Below are positions 1-9,646 of a stretch of DNA of 64,000 nucleotides, piece after piece. The DNA is from Streptomyces sp. NRRL S-340 (lineage in GTDB: Bacteria > Actinomycetota > Actinomycetes > Streptomycetales > Streptomycetaceae), in contig NZ_JOIY01000001.1 in NCBI RefSeq assembly GCF_000720185.1, positions 238,247-302,246 on the forward strand, given 5' to 3'. The translations under genes were made by a program, and so were the position numbers. Under the pieces are notes generated by a model that searched no databases, had not been told where the DNA came from, and saw only the letters and a list, made by a program, of their open reading frames with translations. The stretch's first letter is position 1; every line of letters starts with the position of its first letter.

Positions 1-269
1 CGGGCGGTGCGCCAGGCGCCGTCGCGGGCGGTGCCGTGGATGGCGTGCGGCGGGGAGTTGAGCGGCATCTGGTGGACCGCGGCGCCGTCACGGAACCTGC
101 CCTCGCGGATCCGGCCGCACCAGGGGACCATCGGGAAACAGCCGAACCGGTCACCCTGGCGGAGCAGTTCGAGCCCGCCCACCCGCAGTCCCCCGATGCG
201 GCCGCCGTGGCCCGGCCGTACGGTCGCTTCCGCGTCGCCCGCGGTCAGCGTGATGTCTTCGTCGCTCAC
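1..269 (-). CDS. Aldose 1-epimerase-like protein (partial, cut by window edge)
   Basis: The minus strand reads from a GTG at 269 off the left edge. The first ~89 residues contain a GGRIGGLRVGGLELLRQG stretch, then FGCFPMVPWCGRIREGRF and NSPPHAIHGTARDGAWR. This pattern of an N-terminal G-G-R-I, a PW-x-GRIR strand and a conserved H-x-x-HG loop is that of the galactose mutarotase / aldose-1-epimerase superfamily, which interconverts sugar anomers in the cytoplasm. The catalytic C-terminal residues lie outside the window, so substrate cannot be judged. The gene runs away from the window and is followed, on the same strand upstream, by the SRPBCC gene. Confidence 0.75.
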   Translation of the reverse strand, partial: MSDEDITLTAGDAEATVRPGHGGRIGGLRVGGLELLRQGDRFGCFPMVPWCGRIREGRFRDGAAVHQMPLNSPPHAIHGTARDGAWRTA

Positions 270-363
270 GGAACGAGGCTACTGGGCCGATCAAGGGGGC
301 GAGCCCTTCCCGGGCCGTGCTCCGCCCCAGGTCGTCCCGCGGTCGTGGGGAGCGCGGGCGCGC

Positions 364-1386
364 TCAGCGGCGGCGGCGCAGGGCCCGGCCCACGACGATC
401 GCCGACGCCACGACCAGTGCGGCGGCGGGGGCCGCCCAGCGCAGCGTGGGCCCCGCGGAGACGGTGAGCGGGGCGGGCACGGGGGCGTAGCGGCCGCGGG
501 GCGGCGCGTGGTCGACCTCCTCCGCGCTGCGGCCGATCATCGTCCGCCGGGCGTGCGCGGCCTCGGCCGGCGGGTCGGCGGGCTCGGCGGGCACGTCGGC
601 GGGCTCGGCGGGCAGGTCGGCTGGTTCGGCGGGCAGGTCGGCGGGCTCGGCCGGGAGGCCCGTGGTTCCGGTCCCGCCTTCCCCGGCCGCGTTCCCGGCC
701 GCCTTCTCGTCCGCGTCGTCGTCGGCGAGCGGATCGAGGGAGGAGGGCGGGATCTCGGTGTCGAAGACCGAGACGTGCTCGGACGGGTCGGCGGGGCGCT
801 GCTCGCCCGGGGCGGAGGGCGGGGCGTCGTCGGTGGGAGGGACGGCCGGGGCCTCGGCGGGGCCGGGCGGCGGGGCCGGGGTGTCGTCCGCGTCGGGCGC
901 GGCCTCGAAATCACCCGACGCCAGGGGGGCGAAGTCCTCCGTGGCGAGCGACTGGGCGGTCTCGGCGGCGCCGGCCGCCAGGTTCTCCGCGAAGCGGTTC
1001 AGCAGCCGCGTCACCGCGGTCCGTACGGCCTGCGGGTCCAGCTCGGCGACCCGGCCGCCGGCCGAGGCGGTGCCGCCGAAGGTGAGGGCCGCGCCCTCGT
1101 CGGTGTCCCGCAGGCGGAGGGTGAGCGCGAGTTTCACCGAGCCGGTGCCGCGGGACTCGGCCGCCTCGCCCTCGACGGCGTACCCGCCGTCGTCGCGGGC
1201 CAGGACGCGCAGGGCGCCGCGGTAGGTGATGGAGTGGCTGCCGACGCGGATCTTCAGGCGTCCGGCGACGGGATCGGCACCCGCCTCCTGCTGGAGCCCG
1301 GGGACCGCCCGGGCCACCTGCGCGGGGTCGGCGAGCGCCGCCCGCAGCCGCCGGGCCGGAACCGGAACGAACACCTCGTGCTCCAT
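364..1386 (-). CDS. SRPBCC-family protein (CoxG-like) with C-terminal membrane anchor
   Basis: The product has 340 aa. Residues 1-~145 look like the START/SRPBCC fold of the CoxG (carbon monoxide dehydrogenase subunit G-like) group: a start MEHEVFVPVPARRLRAAL, an AxVPGL loop, alternating strands, and a helix with TRLLNRFAENLAAG. Residues ~150-300 are low-complexity acidic/proline sequence, including five tandem PAEPAD-type repeats encoded by an ~18-bp DNA repeat near 560-660. A single hydrophobic helix (WAAPAAALVVASAIVVGRAL) followed by RRRR ends the protein, so the domain is probably cytoplasmic and tail-anchored. The hydrophobic-ligand or cofactor role is inferred from the family only; no CO dehydrogenase genes are nearby. 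Confidence 0.75.
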   Translation of the reverse strand: MEHEVFVPVPARRLRAALADPAQVARAVPGLQQEAGADPVAGRLKIRVGSHSITYRGALRVLARDDGGYAVEGEAAESRGTGSVKLALTLRLRDTDEGAALTFGGTASAGGRVAELDPQAVRTAVTRLLNRFAENLAAGAAETAQSLATEDFAPLASGDFEAAPDADDTPAPPPGPAEAPAVPPTDDAPPSAPGEQRPADPSEHVSVFDTEIPPSSLDPLADDDADEKAAGNAAGEGGTGTTGLPAEPADLPAEPADLPAEPADVPAEPADPPAEAAHARRTMIGRSAEEVDHAPPRGRYAPVPAPLTVSAGPTLRWAAPAAALVVASAIVVGRALRRRR

Positions 1387-1518
1387 GTCAGCCGAGACTA
1401 CCCAGTAGCGCGCCGGATTACCCTCCCCGGGCGTCTCCCGCCCCCGCCGGCTCCCGCCTCCCCCGGACGTCCCGCGCCCCCGCCGGCTCTCGCCTCCCGT
1501 GGGTCTCCTCCGTCCCGG

Positions 1519-2196
1519 TCAGCTCTCGCCTCCCGGGCGGACCAGCCCCGTCTCGTAGGCCAGGACCACCGCCTGGGCGCGGCTGGCCAGGCTGAGCTTG
1601 GTCATCGTGCGGTTGAGGTGGGTCTTGACCGTGGCCTCGCTGATGAAGAGGCGGTCGGCGGCCTCGGCGTTGGTCAGGCCGCGGGCGACCAGACGGAGGA
1701 CCTCGACCTCGCGGGAGGTCAGCGCGCCCAGCGCGGCCGGGGAGTCCGCGGGCGCGGCCGGGGTGTCCGGCCGCTCGGTGAACGCCTCGACCAGCCGCCG
1801 GGTGACCACGGGTGCGAACAGGGAGTCACCGCCGTGCACCGCGTTCACCGCCGCCAGCAGGCGCTCCGGGCCCGCGTCCTTGAGCAGGAAACCCGCCGCG
1901 CCGGCCCGCAGGGCCCCGTACACGTACTCGTCGAGGTCGAAGGTGGTGAGGATCAGGATGCGCGGCGCGGGATCCGGGGCCTCGGCGAGGATCTGCCGGG
2001 TCGCCTCGATGCCCGTCATCCCGGGCATGCGGATGTCCATGAGGATCACGTCCGGCCGGGTGCTCGCGGTCAGGGCCACCGCCTCCGCCCCGTCGGCGGC
2101 CTCCCCGACCACCCGCATTCCGGGGGCGGCGCGCAGCAGCGCGGCCAGTCCGCTCCGCACGAGGAACTGATCGTCCACCACCAGCACGTCGATCAT
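1519..2196 (-). CDS. LuxR/NarL-family response regulator
   Basis: A 225-aa response regulator. Residues 1-~120 are a receiver domain: MIDVLVVDDQFLVRSGL has the acidic pair, VILMDIRMPGMTGIEA the phospho-acceptor Asp, LILTTFD the conserved Thr, and GAAGFLLKD the Lys. Residues ~155-220 form a LuxR HTH (LTSREVEVLRLVARGLTNAEAA, then ISEATVKTHLNR). It is a DNA-binding output partner of the kinase immediately upstream: its ATG overlaps the kinase stop by 4 bases (2193-2196), so the two are translationally coupled. The regulon cannot be inferred. Confidence 0.93.
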   Translation of the reverse strand: MIDVLVVDDQFLVRSGLAALLRAAPGMRVVGEAADGAEAVALTASTRPDVILMDIRMPGMTGIEATRQILAEAPDPAPRILILTTFDLDEYVYGALRAGAAGFLLKDAGPERLLAAVNAVHGGDSLFAPVVTRRLVEAFTERPDTPAAPADSPAALGALTSREVEVLRLVARGLTNAEAADRLFISEATVKTHLNRTMTKLSLASRAQAVVLAYETGLVRPGGES

Positions 2197-3434
2197 TCCG
2201 AGACGGCGTCTCCCCGGCGTGCGGCCTGGTCCTGCGCCGGCGCCGGAAGGGTCAGATGCACGCCGAATCCCCCCTCGCGTCGCGGGCCGACGACGATCGT
2301 CCCCCCGTAGAGCTTGGCGCGCTCGCGCATGCCGATCAAGCCATGGCCCGTGGAGCCGGGGAATCTGGCCGGAACCGCTCCGTCGTCGGTGACCGATACG
2401 TCCAGTTCGCCCGGAAGGTAGACGAGTTCGACGACGGCGTCCGCGCCACGGGCGTGCTTCAGCACGTTGGTCAGGGCTTCCTGGACCACCCGGTAGACGC
2501 ACAGCTGCACGCCGGGCGAGAGGGGTCTCGCGGTGCCGCGCACCCGCAGTTCGACGGGGACGCCGCCGGCTCTGACCCGCTCCACCATCTCCTCCAGCCG
2601 GTCGAGCCCGGGCGCCGGCTCGGTGGCGGCGCGGCCCGCCGGCGCACCGTCCGGTCCGCCCGCACCGCCGGGACCGTCGAGGGCGCCCGGTCCGTTCGTG
2701 TCGTCCGTCTCGTCCGTCTCGTCCAGCCCGTCCGCACGCAGCAGGCCGAGCATGCGCCTGAGTTCGGCCAGGGCCTCGCCGCCCGCGGAGCCGATCACGG
2801 TGAGCGCCTCGCGCGCCGTGCGGGCGTCGGTGTCGAAGACGAACCGGGCCAGGCCCGCCTGGATGTTGATGACGGCCATGTGGTGGGCGATGACGTCGTG
2901 CAGCTCGCGTGCGATGCGCACCCGTTCCAGGGCGACCTCGCGCCGGGCCCGCCGGGCCTGTTCGGCGCGGAGCTGCACGGTCAGCTCGGCGGTCCTGCGG
3001 GCGCCGTGGCCGAACCACCACAGGACGAGCGGGTAGCCGATCGCCTGGCCGATGACCGACAGCATCGTCTCGGCACCGCTGACCGCTCCCGCGTAGATCC
3101 ACGTCCCGCCCAGCAGGGCCGCGCAGGCGGCGGTGGTGCGGGCGGGCCGGGTGGCGGCCACCGTGTAGAGGGCGACCATCGCGGCGGGCGAGTCCACCAC
3201 CGGCCAGTGGCCGAGGGAGACGTAGACGATCCAGCTCAGGTGGACGAGGAGGAGGACGGCGACGGGGGCCCGGCCGCGCAGGGCGAGCGGCAGGTTCGCG
3301 AGGGCGACGAGGGTCCAGGCGAGGGGGTCGAGCGGGGGCCACCCCTGTGTGGCGGCCTCGGCGCCGAGCAGACACGCGACGGCCGTCGGCACCAGGGCCG
3401 TCAGGCCGTCGACCGCGCGGGGGTGGATCCGCAT
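2193..3434 (-). CDS. NarL-type sensor histidine kinase
   Basis: A 413-aa kinase. The first ~145 residues hold about four to five hydrophobic segments and no obvious extracellular sensor loop, as in DesK/NarX-type kinases that sense membrane or intracellular cues. A HisKA_3 dimerisation helix follows with ELHDVIAHHMAV (phospho-acceptor His about residue 179). A Pro/Gly/Asp-rich linker (~235-285) leads to an HATPase_c domain with QEALTNVLKHA (N box) and GHGLIGMRERA (G box). It phosphorylates the overlapping response regulator. An ATG at 3434 is used as start; no upstream gene is close. Confidence 0.92.
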   Translation of the reverse strand: MRIHPRAVDGLTALVPTAVACLLGAEAATQGWPPLDPLAWTLVALANLPLALRGRAPVAVLLLVHLSWIVYVSLGHWPVVDSPAAMVALYTVAATRPARTTAACAALLGGTWIYAGAVSGAETMLSVIGQAIGYPLVLWWFGHGARRTAELTVQLRAEQARRARREVALERVRIARELHDVIAHHMAVINIQAGLARFVFDTDARTAREALTVIGSAGGEALAELRRMLGLLRADGLDETDETDDTNGPGALDGPGGAGGPDGAPAGRAATEPAPGLDRLEEMVERVRAGGVPVELRVRGTARPLSPGVQLCVYRVVQEALTNVLKHARGADAVVELVYLPGELDVSVTDDGAVPARFPGSTGHGLIGMRERAKLYGGTIVVGPRREGGFGVHLTLPAPAQDQAARRGDAVSE

Positions 3435-3800
3435 CGGCGGAGCCTAGTCCGCCCCCCCGGCCCCTCGCGTCACCCCTGCGCCGTACCGCGGAAGTTGTAG
3501 ACCGGCGGGTGCGTACCGCACAGGTTGACGGGCGGATCCACCTGCCGCGGGATTCCGCCGTCCCGTGGGTGCCCATAGGTTCGTGCGGCGACGGCGGCAC
3601 GGGGGGCCGGACCGGCGAGACGGCAACGGGGGACGTGCCGGGCCGGCCGGGGCCGCCCTACGGGGGGACGCTTGGGGGTACGGCGGCCCGTCCCTCTCCC
3701 GGGGGGAGAGCGGGACGGGCCGCCCAGCACGCACGTTCTCCTCTCCTCCCCTTCCTTCTTCCTCCCTCTTCCACGGACGGGCCGCAGGAACGTTGCTGCC
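3435..3800. other. Intergenic region between kinase and aminopropyltransferase
   Basis: I see no convincing gene in these 366 bases. The only clear structure is the hairpin described separately at 3686-3720. The stretch must contain the kinase promoter. Confidence 0.5.
3686..3720. terminator. Hairpin downstream of the aminopropyltransferase gene
   Basis: The arms GCCCGTCCCTCTCC and GGAGAGCGGGACGGGC pair over 14 bp with a 2-base bulge and a short loop. It lies 80 bases past the stop of the minus-strand gene ending at 3801. There is no U tract, as is usual for Streptomyces terminators. Confidence 0.55.
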
Positions 3801-5471
3801 TCAGTTCGCGTAGCGCGGGTGGACGAGCGTCGAGGGTGCCAGCCCGGGGACGCGGGCGCGGGACGCGGCGCGCGCGTCCGCCGCGAGGGTGCCCGTGGTG
3901 AGGGTGCGCGGGCGCGGGGCCCGTGGGTCCAGGGTCAGGGCGGGTGATGTGCGCGAGGCCAGCACGAAACCCCAGTCGCGGGGCGCGCGGGCCGCCCCGG
4001 TGGTCCGGTCGGGTCCCGCGGCGAAGCCGCACTCGCGGCCGCTCACCCGGTAGGGCACCGTCCGCAGCCCGGCCGCGCGCACCGTCGCCTCCACCGTCCA
4101 GAACACGCGCGGGCGCGCGGAGAACGGCCCCGCGTGCACCGCCAGCCGCCCGCCGGGCGCCAGGGCGCGCCGCGCCAGGTCGTAGAACTCCCGTGCGTAC
4201 AGCTTGGTGCTCGCGGTGATGCCGGGATCGGGCAGGTCCTCGATCACGACGTCGTACGCCGACGCGGGGGCCCGGCGCAGCCAGCCGAAGGCGTCGCCCG
4301 TGGCCACGTGGACGCGCCGGTCGGCGTACACATGGCCGTTCAGCGCGGACAGCGCCGGGTCGGTGCGGGCGAGGCGGCCGACCGCCGGGTCGAGTTCGAC
4401 GACGTCCACCCGCTGGACGCCTCGGTGGCGCAGCACCTCGCGGGCGGCGAGGCCGTCGCCGCCGCCGAGGACCAGCACGCGGGCGTGCCGTCCGGCCATC
4501 GCCGGGTGGACGAGCGCCTCGTGGTAGCGGCGCTCGTCCTGGCCGCTGACCCGCAGCCGCCCGTCGAGGAACAGGTCCAGCGGGCGACCGCCGGTGCCGC
4601 CGGTGAGGACGACCTCCTGGACGCCGGTCCGCAGCGCCACCCGCACGTCGCCGCCGTACACCGCGTGCCGGGCGGCCCGTTCGAAGTCGCCGACCATGAC
4701 GGCGGCCGACGCCAGTACACCGAGCACGGCGAGGTTGACGAGGAGCAGCAGCCAGCGGGCGCGCCGGGTCAGGTCGCGGCGGAACAGCCCGAGGACGAGG
4801 CCGCCGCCGGCCACCACGTTGACCGCGCCGGTGAGCAGCGCGCCCGTCAACTGGCCCAGCAGCGGGAGCAGGAGGAAGGGGAAGGCGAGGCCGCCGACGA
4901 GCGCGCCGACGTAGTCCGCGGCGAACAGGTCGGCGACCGCGCCGCCCGCGTCCTGACGGCGGATCCGCTGGATCAGCTCCATCAGCAGCGGCACCTCGGC
5001 GCCGATCAGCAGCCCTATCGCGAGCGAGAAGGCGACCAGCAGGCAGCGCGGGCCGTTCGCCCACGGGCCGCCCCAGGCACCGGTCCAGGCGAAGACGGCG
5101 TACAGGGCCATGGCGCTCAGGCCGCCGACGAGGGCGAGGGTCGCCTCGATGGCGCCGAAGCCGATGGCGGCGTGGCGGCGCAGCCGCTTCGCGGCGAGCG
5201 ATCCGATGCCCATGGCGAACACCATGACGGAGAGCACGACGGACGCCTGGGTGACCGAGTCGCCGATCAGGTACGAGGCCAGGGCGACCAGTTCGAGTTC
5301 GTACACCAGGCCGCAGGCCGCGCAGACGAAGACGCCCGCGAGGACGAGGAACCGGCCGGTGCCCGGCCGGACGGGCAGCCGCGCGGGGCGGCTCCAGGAG
5401 TGCGCCGGGGAAGGCGGGACCGGGCAGGGCGGAGCCGGGCCTGGTGGGACCGGGGTGGGCGATTCGATCAC
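3801..5471 (-). CDS. Polyamine aminopropyltransferase (spermidine synthase-like) with integral membrane domain
   Basis: The product has 556 aa. After a Pro-rich N terminus, residues ~40-260 contain about seven membrane helices. The cytoplasmic half (~290-500) is an aminopropyltransferase fold: [16 protein letters not shown] is the dcSAM/SAM-binding loop, [10 protein letters not shown] the ribose-binding acid, and [11 protein letters not shown] the catalytic Asp region. The family transfers aminopropyl groups from decarboxylated SAM to polyamines. The membrane-fused form is common in actinobacteria and its true substrate is not settled. A DUF2617 gene follows about 90 bases upstream on the same strand, a usual pairing. 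Length is normal for the fused class. Confidence 0.85.
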   Translation of the reverse strand: MIESPTPVPPGPAPPCPVPPSPAHSWSRPARLPVRPGTGRFLVLAGVFVCAACGLVYELELVALASYLIGDSVTQASVVLSVMVFAMGIGSLAAKRLRRHAAIGFGAIEATLALVGGLSAMALYAVFAWTGAWGGPWANGPRCLLVAFSLAIGLLIGAEVPLLMELIQRIRRQDAGGAVADLFAADYVGALVGGLAFPFLLLPLLGQLTGALLTGAVNVVAGGGLVLGLFRRDLTRRARWLLLLVNLAVLGVLASAAVMVGDFERAARHAVYGGDVRVALRTGVQEVVLTGGTGGRPLDLFLDGRLRVSGQDERRYHEALVHPAMAGRHARVLVLGGGDGLAAREVLRHRGVQRVDVVELDPAVGRLARTDPALSALNGHVYADRRVHVATGDAFGWLRRAPASAYDVVIEDLPDPGITASTKLYAREFYDLARRALAPGGRLAVHAGPFSARPRVFWTVEATVRAAGLRTVPYRVSGRECGFAAGPDRTTGAARAPRDWGFVLASRTSPALTLDPRAPRPRTLTTGTLAADARAASRARVPGLAPSTLVHPRYAN

Positions 5472-5560
5472 GACTGCGACGTTACGTCACGGGTGTGGCA
5501 CACAGCGTCACCCACACGTGTGGAAACGGCAGTTGCCACCGCGCCGGGGCCCGGGCGCGT

Positions 5561-6088
5561 TCAGTTGACCGCGACCGGGGCCGGCCTGCGCGCCCCGACC
5601 CGGGTGCGGGTCGCCACCAACTGGCCGTCCTGCGGGTAGGCGTGCCAGGTGCGCCAGTGCACCTGACCGTCCTGGCGCTGCGCCAGCATCGCGGTGAAGG
5701 CGTGCGGGCTGCCCGGGAAGACACCGGCGAGACCGTGCGGGTGGTCGGCGACGAGGGCGAGCAACTCCTGGGCGCGGCCCGCGAACGAGCCGGGCGTGAG
5801 TTCCTCGACGCGCGCCGCGAACTCGTACTCCCAGTCGCCGACCCGCTTGGCGACGCCCAGGGGGAGCGGGGTGCTGGATCCGGCGATGCAGGCGACCGTC
5901 TCCGAGCAGGCACCCCGCTCCTCCTCCAGAAGGACCTGGTGGGAGGCGCCGAGCAGTCTCAACTGGAGGTTCACCCCGGCCATTTCGAGGTCGAGCACGG
6001 CCAGGGCGGGCAGCGGCTCACGCCCCAGGGCCCAGGCGAGGTCCGCCGCGCTCGTGTCGGTGTAGGAGGTGTTCAGGGTGGTGAGCAT
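5561..6088 (-). CDS. DUF2617 family protein
   Basis: A 175-aa soluble protein starting MLTTLNTSYTDTSAADLAWALG. It has the features of DUF2617: LDLEMAGVNLQLRLLGASHQV, then ACSETVACI, GDWEYEFAARVEEL and FPGSPHAFTAM. No catalytic motif is recognised. Function is unknown. It sits directly upstream of the membrane aminopropyltransferase on the same strand with a short gap, so a shared transcript is likely and a role in the same pathway is an inference. Confidence 0.8.
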   Translation of the reverse strand: MLTTLNTSYTDTSAADLAWALGREPLPALAVLDLEMAGVNLQLRLLGASHQVLLEEERGACSETVACIAGSSTPLPLGVAKRVGDWEYEFAARVEELTPGSFAGRAQELLALVADHPHGLAGVFPGSPHAFTAMLAQRQDGQVHWRTWHAYPQDGQLVATRTRVGARRPAPVAVN

Positions 6089-6694
6089 GGATCGGCTCCG
6101 CTAGCACGCAGAAGAGAGAAGGGCTGGGGACCCCGGCGCACCCCGGTCGGCATGGGGAGGACGGTCCGGTCACCCCGGTTCGGAACCCAGTTCAGAACCA
6201 GTCCGGAAGAGGTGTGAGCGGGATGTCCTGGGGGCTGCGTCGGCGAGGTAGAGCGAATCATGAACGGCGGCGCCGCCACAGCGTTTTTACCCAACATCGG
6301 AGGGTTTCCATCCCTCAGAGGGCCTACCTGCTCAACTGTTCAACCACGGCGTACGCCACGGCGCGCAAAAGGCGCGCGCATCGCGCCTCGGGTAACCGTG
6401 CGCCCGGCAGGCGCCGGCCACCGCGGAAGCCGTACGCCCGCCGGGCGGACGGAAGTTGGGCTGCCTTGAGCTGCCTCCCCCGGCTCAGCCCCCTCCCCCT
6501 CCGGCAGCCCGCCCCCGTCGGCCGTCCCCCGCGGACCGTCCTCTTCGGACCATCGCCGTCGCCGCCCCCCGGGGACCGTCCCCCTGGAGCATCGCCGTCG
6601 GCCGTCCCCGGCGACCGTCCTCCACTCCCTGGACCACCGCCGTCGGCCGCTGCCGTCGACCGGCCCCCTGGACCACCGCCGTCGGCCGCCCCCG
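6089..6694. other. 606-base intergenic region
   Basis: No supported gene. The right third is filled by the degenerate tandem repeats listed separately. A promoter for the DUF2617/aminopropyltransferase pair should lie just right of 6088. Confidence 0.5.
6526..6694. repeat. Four degenerate ~40-46 bp tandem repeats
   Basis: On the minus strand a unit beginning GGCCGACGGCGGTGGTCCAG recurs four times with drift (the later copies read GGCGATGCTCCAG or GGCGATGGTCC), separated by GGACGGTC-type spacers. They begin immediately past the stop codon of the Gly/Cys/His-rich gene at 6695. They read as Gly/Asp/Pro-rich peptide in one frame but have no start or ribosome site of their own. Confidence 0.6.
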
Positions 6695-7015
6695 TCAGCC
6701 GCCCCCGCACCCGCCGCCGCAGGACGAGCCGCCCCCGCACGAGGAACCACCGCCGCACGACGAGTGGCCGCCGCACGAGTGCCCCCCGCAGGAGTGGTGA
6801 CCCCCCGAGTGGTGCCCCGACGAGCCGCTGTCCGACGGGCCCGCGTCCGACGACGCCCACCAGCCGGCGCCCCCGCCGCCCGCGCTGTACGACCGCACGC
6901 GCCGGCGCTTGGACAGCCGGACCCCGCCCCCGCCCCCGCGCTTCGCGCGCACGGCCGAGACCAGACAGCCGGCCACCGCCAGCACGACCAGCGCCATGAG
7001 AACTGCGGAAACCAT
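6695..7015 (-). CDS. Small membrane protein with a Cys/His/Gly/Ser-rich tail
   Basis: A 106-aa product. An ATG at 7015 is preceded by GGAAGGAGCG at good spacing. Residues 1-~24 form one hydrophobic segment (MVSAVLMALVVLAVAGCLVSAV) followed by a basic stretch. The remainder is low-complexity: SGHHSGGHHSCGGHSCGG and repeated SSCGGG units, giving nine or so Cys and several His. It could bind metal or crosslink, but that is inference. Similar Gly/Cys tails occur on TIGR04222-type actinobacterial membrane proteins. Its 3' end runs directly into tandem repeats. Confidence 0.6.
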   Translation of the reverse strand: MVSAVLMALVVLAVAGCLVSAVRAKRGGGGGVRLSKRRRVRSYSAGGGGAGWWASSDAGPSDSGSSGHHSGGHHSCGGHSCGGHSSCGGGSSCGGGSSCGGGCGGG

Positions 7016-7176
7016 GGCGTCACGCTCCTTCCGATCCCCCCGGGGCAGCCCCCGGAAGTCCCCCGAAACGGCCCCCCGTGGGCGTCTCGTTCGCTGCGTG
7101 ACCGGGAGATGCCCGGCCACCGCACCGGCCAAAGCGCACTTGAGGAACTCCAGAGCTTGAGCGCAGGATGTCCGGC

Positions 7177-8355
7177 ATGACCTCCAGCGCACGCCCGTTC
7201 CTCAATCGCCGGCTCGCCGAGTTCGGGACGACGATCTTCGCCGAGATGTCCGCCCTGGCCGTCTCGACCGGATCCATCAACCTGGGGCAGGGCTTCCCCG
7301 ACACCGACGGTCCCGAGGAGATCCGCGAGGCCGCCGTGCGGGCGCTGCGCGAGGGACGGGGCAACCAGTACCCGCCGGGTCCGGGCGTCCCCGAGCTGCG
7401 CGCGGCCGTCGCCGACCACCAGGTGCGGCGCTACGGCCTCGACTGGGACCCGGACACGGAGGTGCTGGTCACGGCGGGCGCCACCGAGGCCATCGCGGCC
7501 ACGCTGCTGGCCCTGCTGGAGCCCGGGGACGAGGTGGTCGCGCTGGAGCCGTACTACGACTCCTACGCGGCCTGCATCGCGATGGCGGGCGGCCGCCGGG
7601 TGCCGGTGACACTGCGCCCGCACGAGGGCGCCTTCCGGCTGGACCTCGACGAACTGCGCGCCGCCGTGACGGACCGCACCCGGCTGCTGCTGATCAACAC
7701 CCCGCACAACCCGACCGGCACGGTCCTCACCCGCGAGGAGCTGACGGCCGTCGCCGAACTGGCCGTCGAACGCGACCTGCTGGTGGTCACCGACGAGGTG
7801 TACGAACACCTGGTCTACGACGGCGCCCACCATCCGCTCGCGGCCCTGCCCGGCATGCGTGAGCGCACCGTCTCCATCTCCTCCAGCGGCAAGACGTTCT
7901 CGTTCACCGGCTGGAAGGTCGGCTGGGTCACGGCCGCCGCCCCGCTCGTCACCGCCGTGCGCAGCGCCAAGCAGTTCCTCACGTACGTCAGCGCGGGCCC
8001 GTTCCAGTACGCGATCGCCGAGGCGCTGCGGCTGCCGGACTCCTACTTCGACGGCCTGCGCGCCGACCTGCGCCGCAAGCGGGACCTGCTCGGCGACGGC
8101 CTGCGCGCCGCCGGGTTCCAGGTCCACCAGCCCCAGGGCACGTACTTCATCACCACCGACATCTCCCCCTTCGGCGAGAAGGACGCCTACGCCTTCTGCC
8201 GCGCCCTGCCCGAACGCTGCGGCGTGGTCGCCGTCCCCAGCTCCGTCTTCTACGACGACCCCCACGCGGGCCGCACCCAGGTCCGTTTCGCCTTCTGCAA
8301 GAAGGACGAACTCCTCCTGGAGGCCGCCGACCGCCTGCGCGTCCTGGCGGCCTGA
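7177..8355 (+). CDS. PLP-dependent class I/II aminotransferase (N-succinyldiaminopimelate / kynurenine aminotransferase type)
   Basis: About 392 aa. [15 protein letters not shown] is the typical opening of the DapC/kynurenine-aminotransferase group. [15 protein letters not shown] is the cofactor phosphate loop, [11 protein letters not shown] carries the conserved Asn-Pro, and VTDEVYEHL has the Asp that binds the pyridine nitrogen. [16 protein letters not shown] holds the Schiff-base Lys, and the carboxylate-binding Arg is in TQVRFAF. It moves amino groups in the cytoplasm; lysine-pathway and tryptophan-catabolic roles are both possible. I chose ATG 7177 because GCAGGA lies 8 bases upstream; an ATG at 7168 is in the same frame. 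Confidence 0.88.
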   Translation: MTSSARPFLNRRLAEFGTTIFAEMSALAVSTGSINLGQGFPDTDGPEEIREAAVRALREGRGNQYPPGPGVPELRAAVADHQVRRYGLDWDPDTEVLVTAGATEAIAATLLALLEPGDEVVALEPYYDSYAACIAMAGGRRVPVTLRPHEGAFRLDLDELRAAVTDRTRLLLINTPHNPTGTVLTREELTAVAELAVERDLLVVTDEVYEHLVYDGAHHPLAALPGMRERTVSISSSGKTFSFTGWKVGWVTAAAPLVTAVRSAKQFLTYVSAGPFQYAIAEALRLPDSYFDGLRADLRRKRDLLGDGLRAAGFQVHQPQGTYFITTDISPFGEKDAYAFCRALPERCGVVAVPSSVFYDDPHAGRTQVRFAFCKKDELLLEAADRLRVLAA

Positions 8356-8443
8356 CCGCCCGGGTACGGCCGAAGGGCGGTGTCTTCCGCCGGGGGGACG
8401 GGTCATCACGAGGTACGGGTGATGCGTCCCGCAATATGACCAT

Positions 8444-9625
8444 GTGACCAGTGTCAGTGCTCTGCCACCGTCCCCGCCCGTCGCCGAGCCGGGCGCCGCG
8501 CGGAAGGTCCTGCTGCGCCCTGCCGTCACGGCAGCCGCTCTGTTCGCCGCGGTGCGCGCCGCCGGGGTGGCGGTGGCCGCCGGGGTCGCGTGGACGCACG
8601 GGAGGCATCCCCTCGCACTGCTCGGGCGGTCCTGGGACTCCCTGTGGTACCTGCGGATCGCCGCCCACGGCTACGGCTACGTCGAACGTCCCCGGCCCGG
8701 TGTCGTCCACGACGACCTGGCGTTCTTCCCGCTCTACCCCGCGCTCGTCCGCGCCGTGCACCTGCTGCTCCCGGTGAGCGGGGGCGCAGCGGGGCTGGTC
8801 GTGGCGTGGTCGGCCGCCGCGGTGGCGGCCGGCGGGATCTACGCGGTGGGCGCGCACCTGCACGGCCGCGCCGTCGGCACCGCGCTCGCCGTGCTGTGGG
8901 GACTGCTGCCGCACTCGGTCGTGCTGTCCATGGGATACAGCGAACCGGTGCTCACGGCGTGCGCCGCCTGGGCGCTGTACGCGGTGCTCGCCGGGCACTG
9001 GGTGCGGGCGGGCGCGCTCGCCGCGCTCGCCGGACTGGCCCGGCCCAACGGGGTGGCCGTCGCGGTGGCCGTGCTCGCCGCCGCGGCCGTGGCGGCGGGG
9101 CGGGCCCGCGCCCACGTTTCCCACAGGCTGTGGACGGGCGCCGCGCTCGCCCCGCTGGGCTGGACCGGCTACGTGCTGTGGGCGGGACACCGCACCGGCG
9201 ACCCGCTGCGCGGGTACCTCCGGCTGCAGCGGCTGTGGGGCTCCCGCTTCGACTTCGGGCTGGGCGCCCTGCGCTTCGTCAAGCACCTCCTGCTGCACAA
9301 GGAGGCGTTCCTGTTCTTCGGCGCGCTGACCGTCGTGGCCGCGGGCCTGCTGCTGTACGCGCTGCTCGTCCTGGACCGCGCGCCGCTGCCGCTGGTGGCC
9401 TACAGCGGCGTCCTCCTGGCCCTGGCCTGCGGCGGCGCGGGCTTCTTCCAGTGCAAGCCGCGCTTCCTGCTGCCCGCCTTCCCGCTGCTGCTGCCGCTCG
9501 CGCGGGCGCTGGTGCGCACGGCGAGAGCCCGGCCCTGGCACGCGGCCGTGGTGGCCTGCGCCCTGGCCGGGCTCTCGTTCGCTTACGGCGCGTACCTGCT
9601 CGCGGTCACACACACGCCGCTGTAG
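8444..9625 (+). CDS. Multi-spanning membrane protein, likely polyprenyl-phosphate-dependent mannosyltransferase type
   Basis: A 393-aa protein with a GTG start and around nine to ten hydrophobic helices. Early on it has RSWDSLWYLRIAAHGYG and HDDLAFFPLYPALVRAV. The W-D-x-x-W-Y-xx-IA and FFPLYP motifs are seen in the PIG-V / GT39-like membrane glycosyltransferases of actinobacteria. These use lipid-linked sugars at the outer face of the membrane. The later GYSEPVLTACAAWAL and GLARPNGVAVA also fit this family. No partner genes show the acceptor. It is transcribed away from the aminotransferase with a ~90-base gap. Confidence 0.7.
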   Translation: MTSVSALPPSPPVAEPGAARKVLLRPAVTAAALFAAVRAAGVAVAAGVAWTHGRHPLALLGRSWDSLWYLRIAAHGYGYVERPRPGVVHDDLAFFPLYPALVRAVHLLLPVSGGAAGLVVAWSAAAVAAGGIYAVGAHLHGRAVGTALAVLWGLLPHSVVLSMGYSEPVLTACAAWALYAVLAGHWVRAGALAALAGLARPNGVAVAVAVLAAAAVAAGRARAHVSHRLWTGAALAPLGWTGYVLWAGHRTGDPLRGYLRLQRLWGSRFDFGLGALRFVKHLLLHKEAFLFFGALTVVAAGLLLYALLVLDRAPLPLVAYSGVLLALACGGAGFFQCKPRFLLPAFPLLLPLARALVRTARARPWHAAVVACALAGLSFAYGAYLLAVTHTPL

Positions 9626-9646
9626 GCGGGCGGGACGCCGCGGGGC

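Noticed and set aside
7..2310. Very long plus-strand open frame across 1-2.3 kb
   Set aside because: It is the antisense of the SRPBCC and response-regulator genes. It has Arg/Gly/Pro-rich low-complexity translation and no domain, as expected for GC-rich shadow frames.
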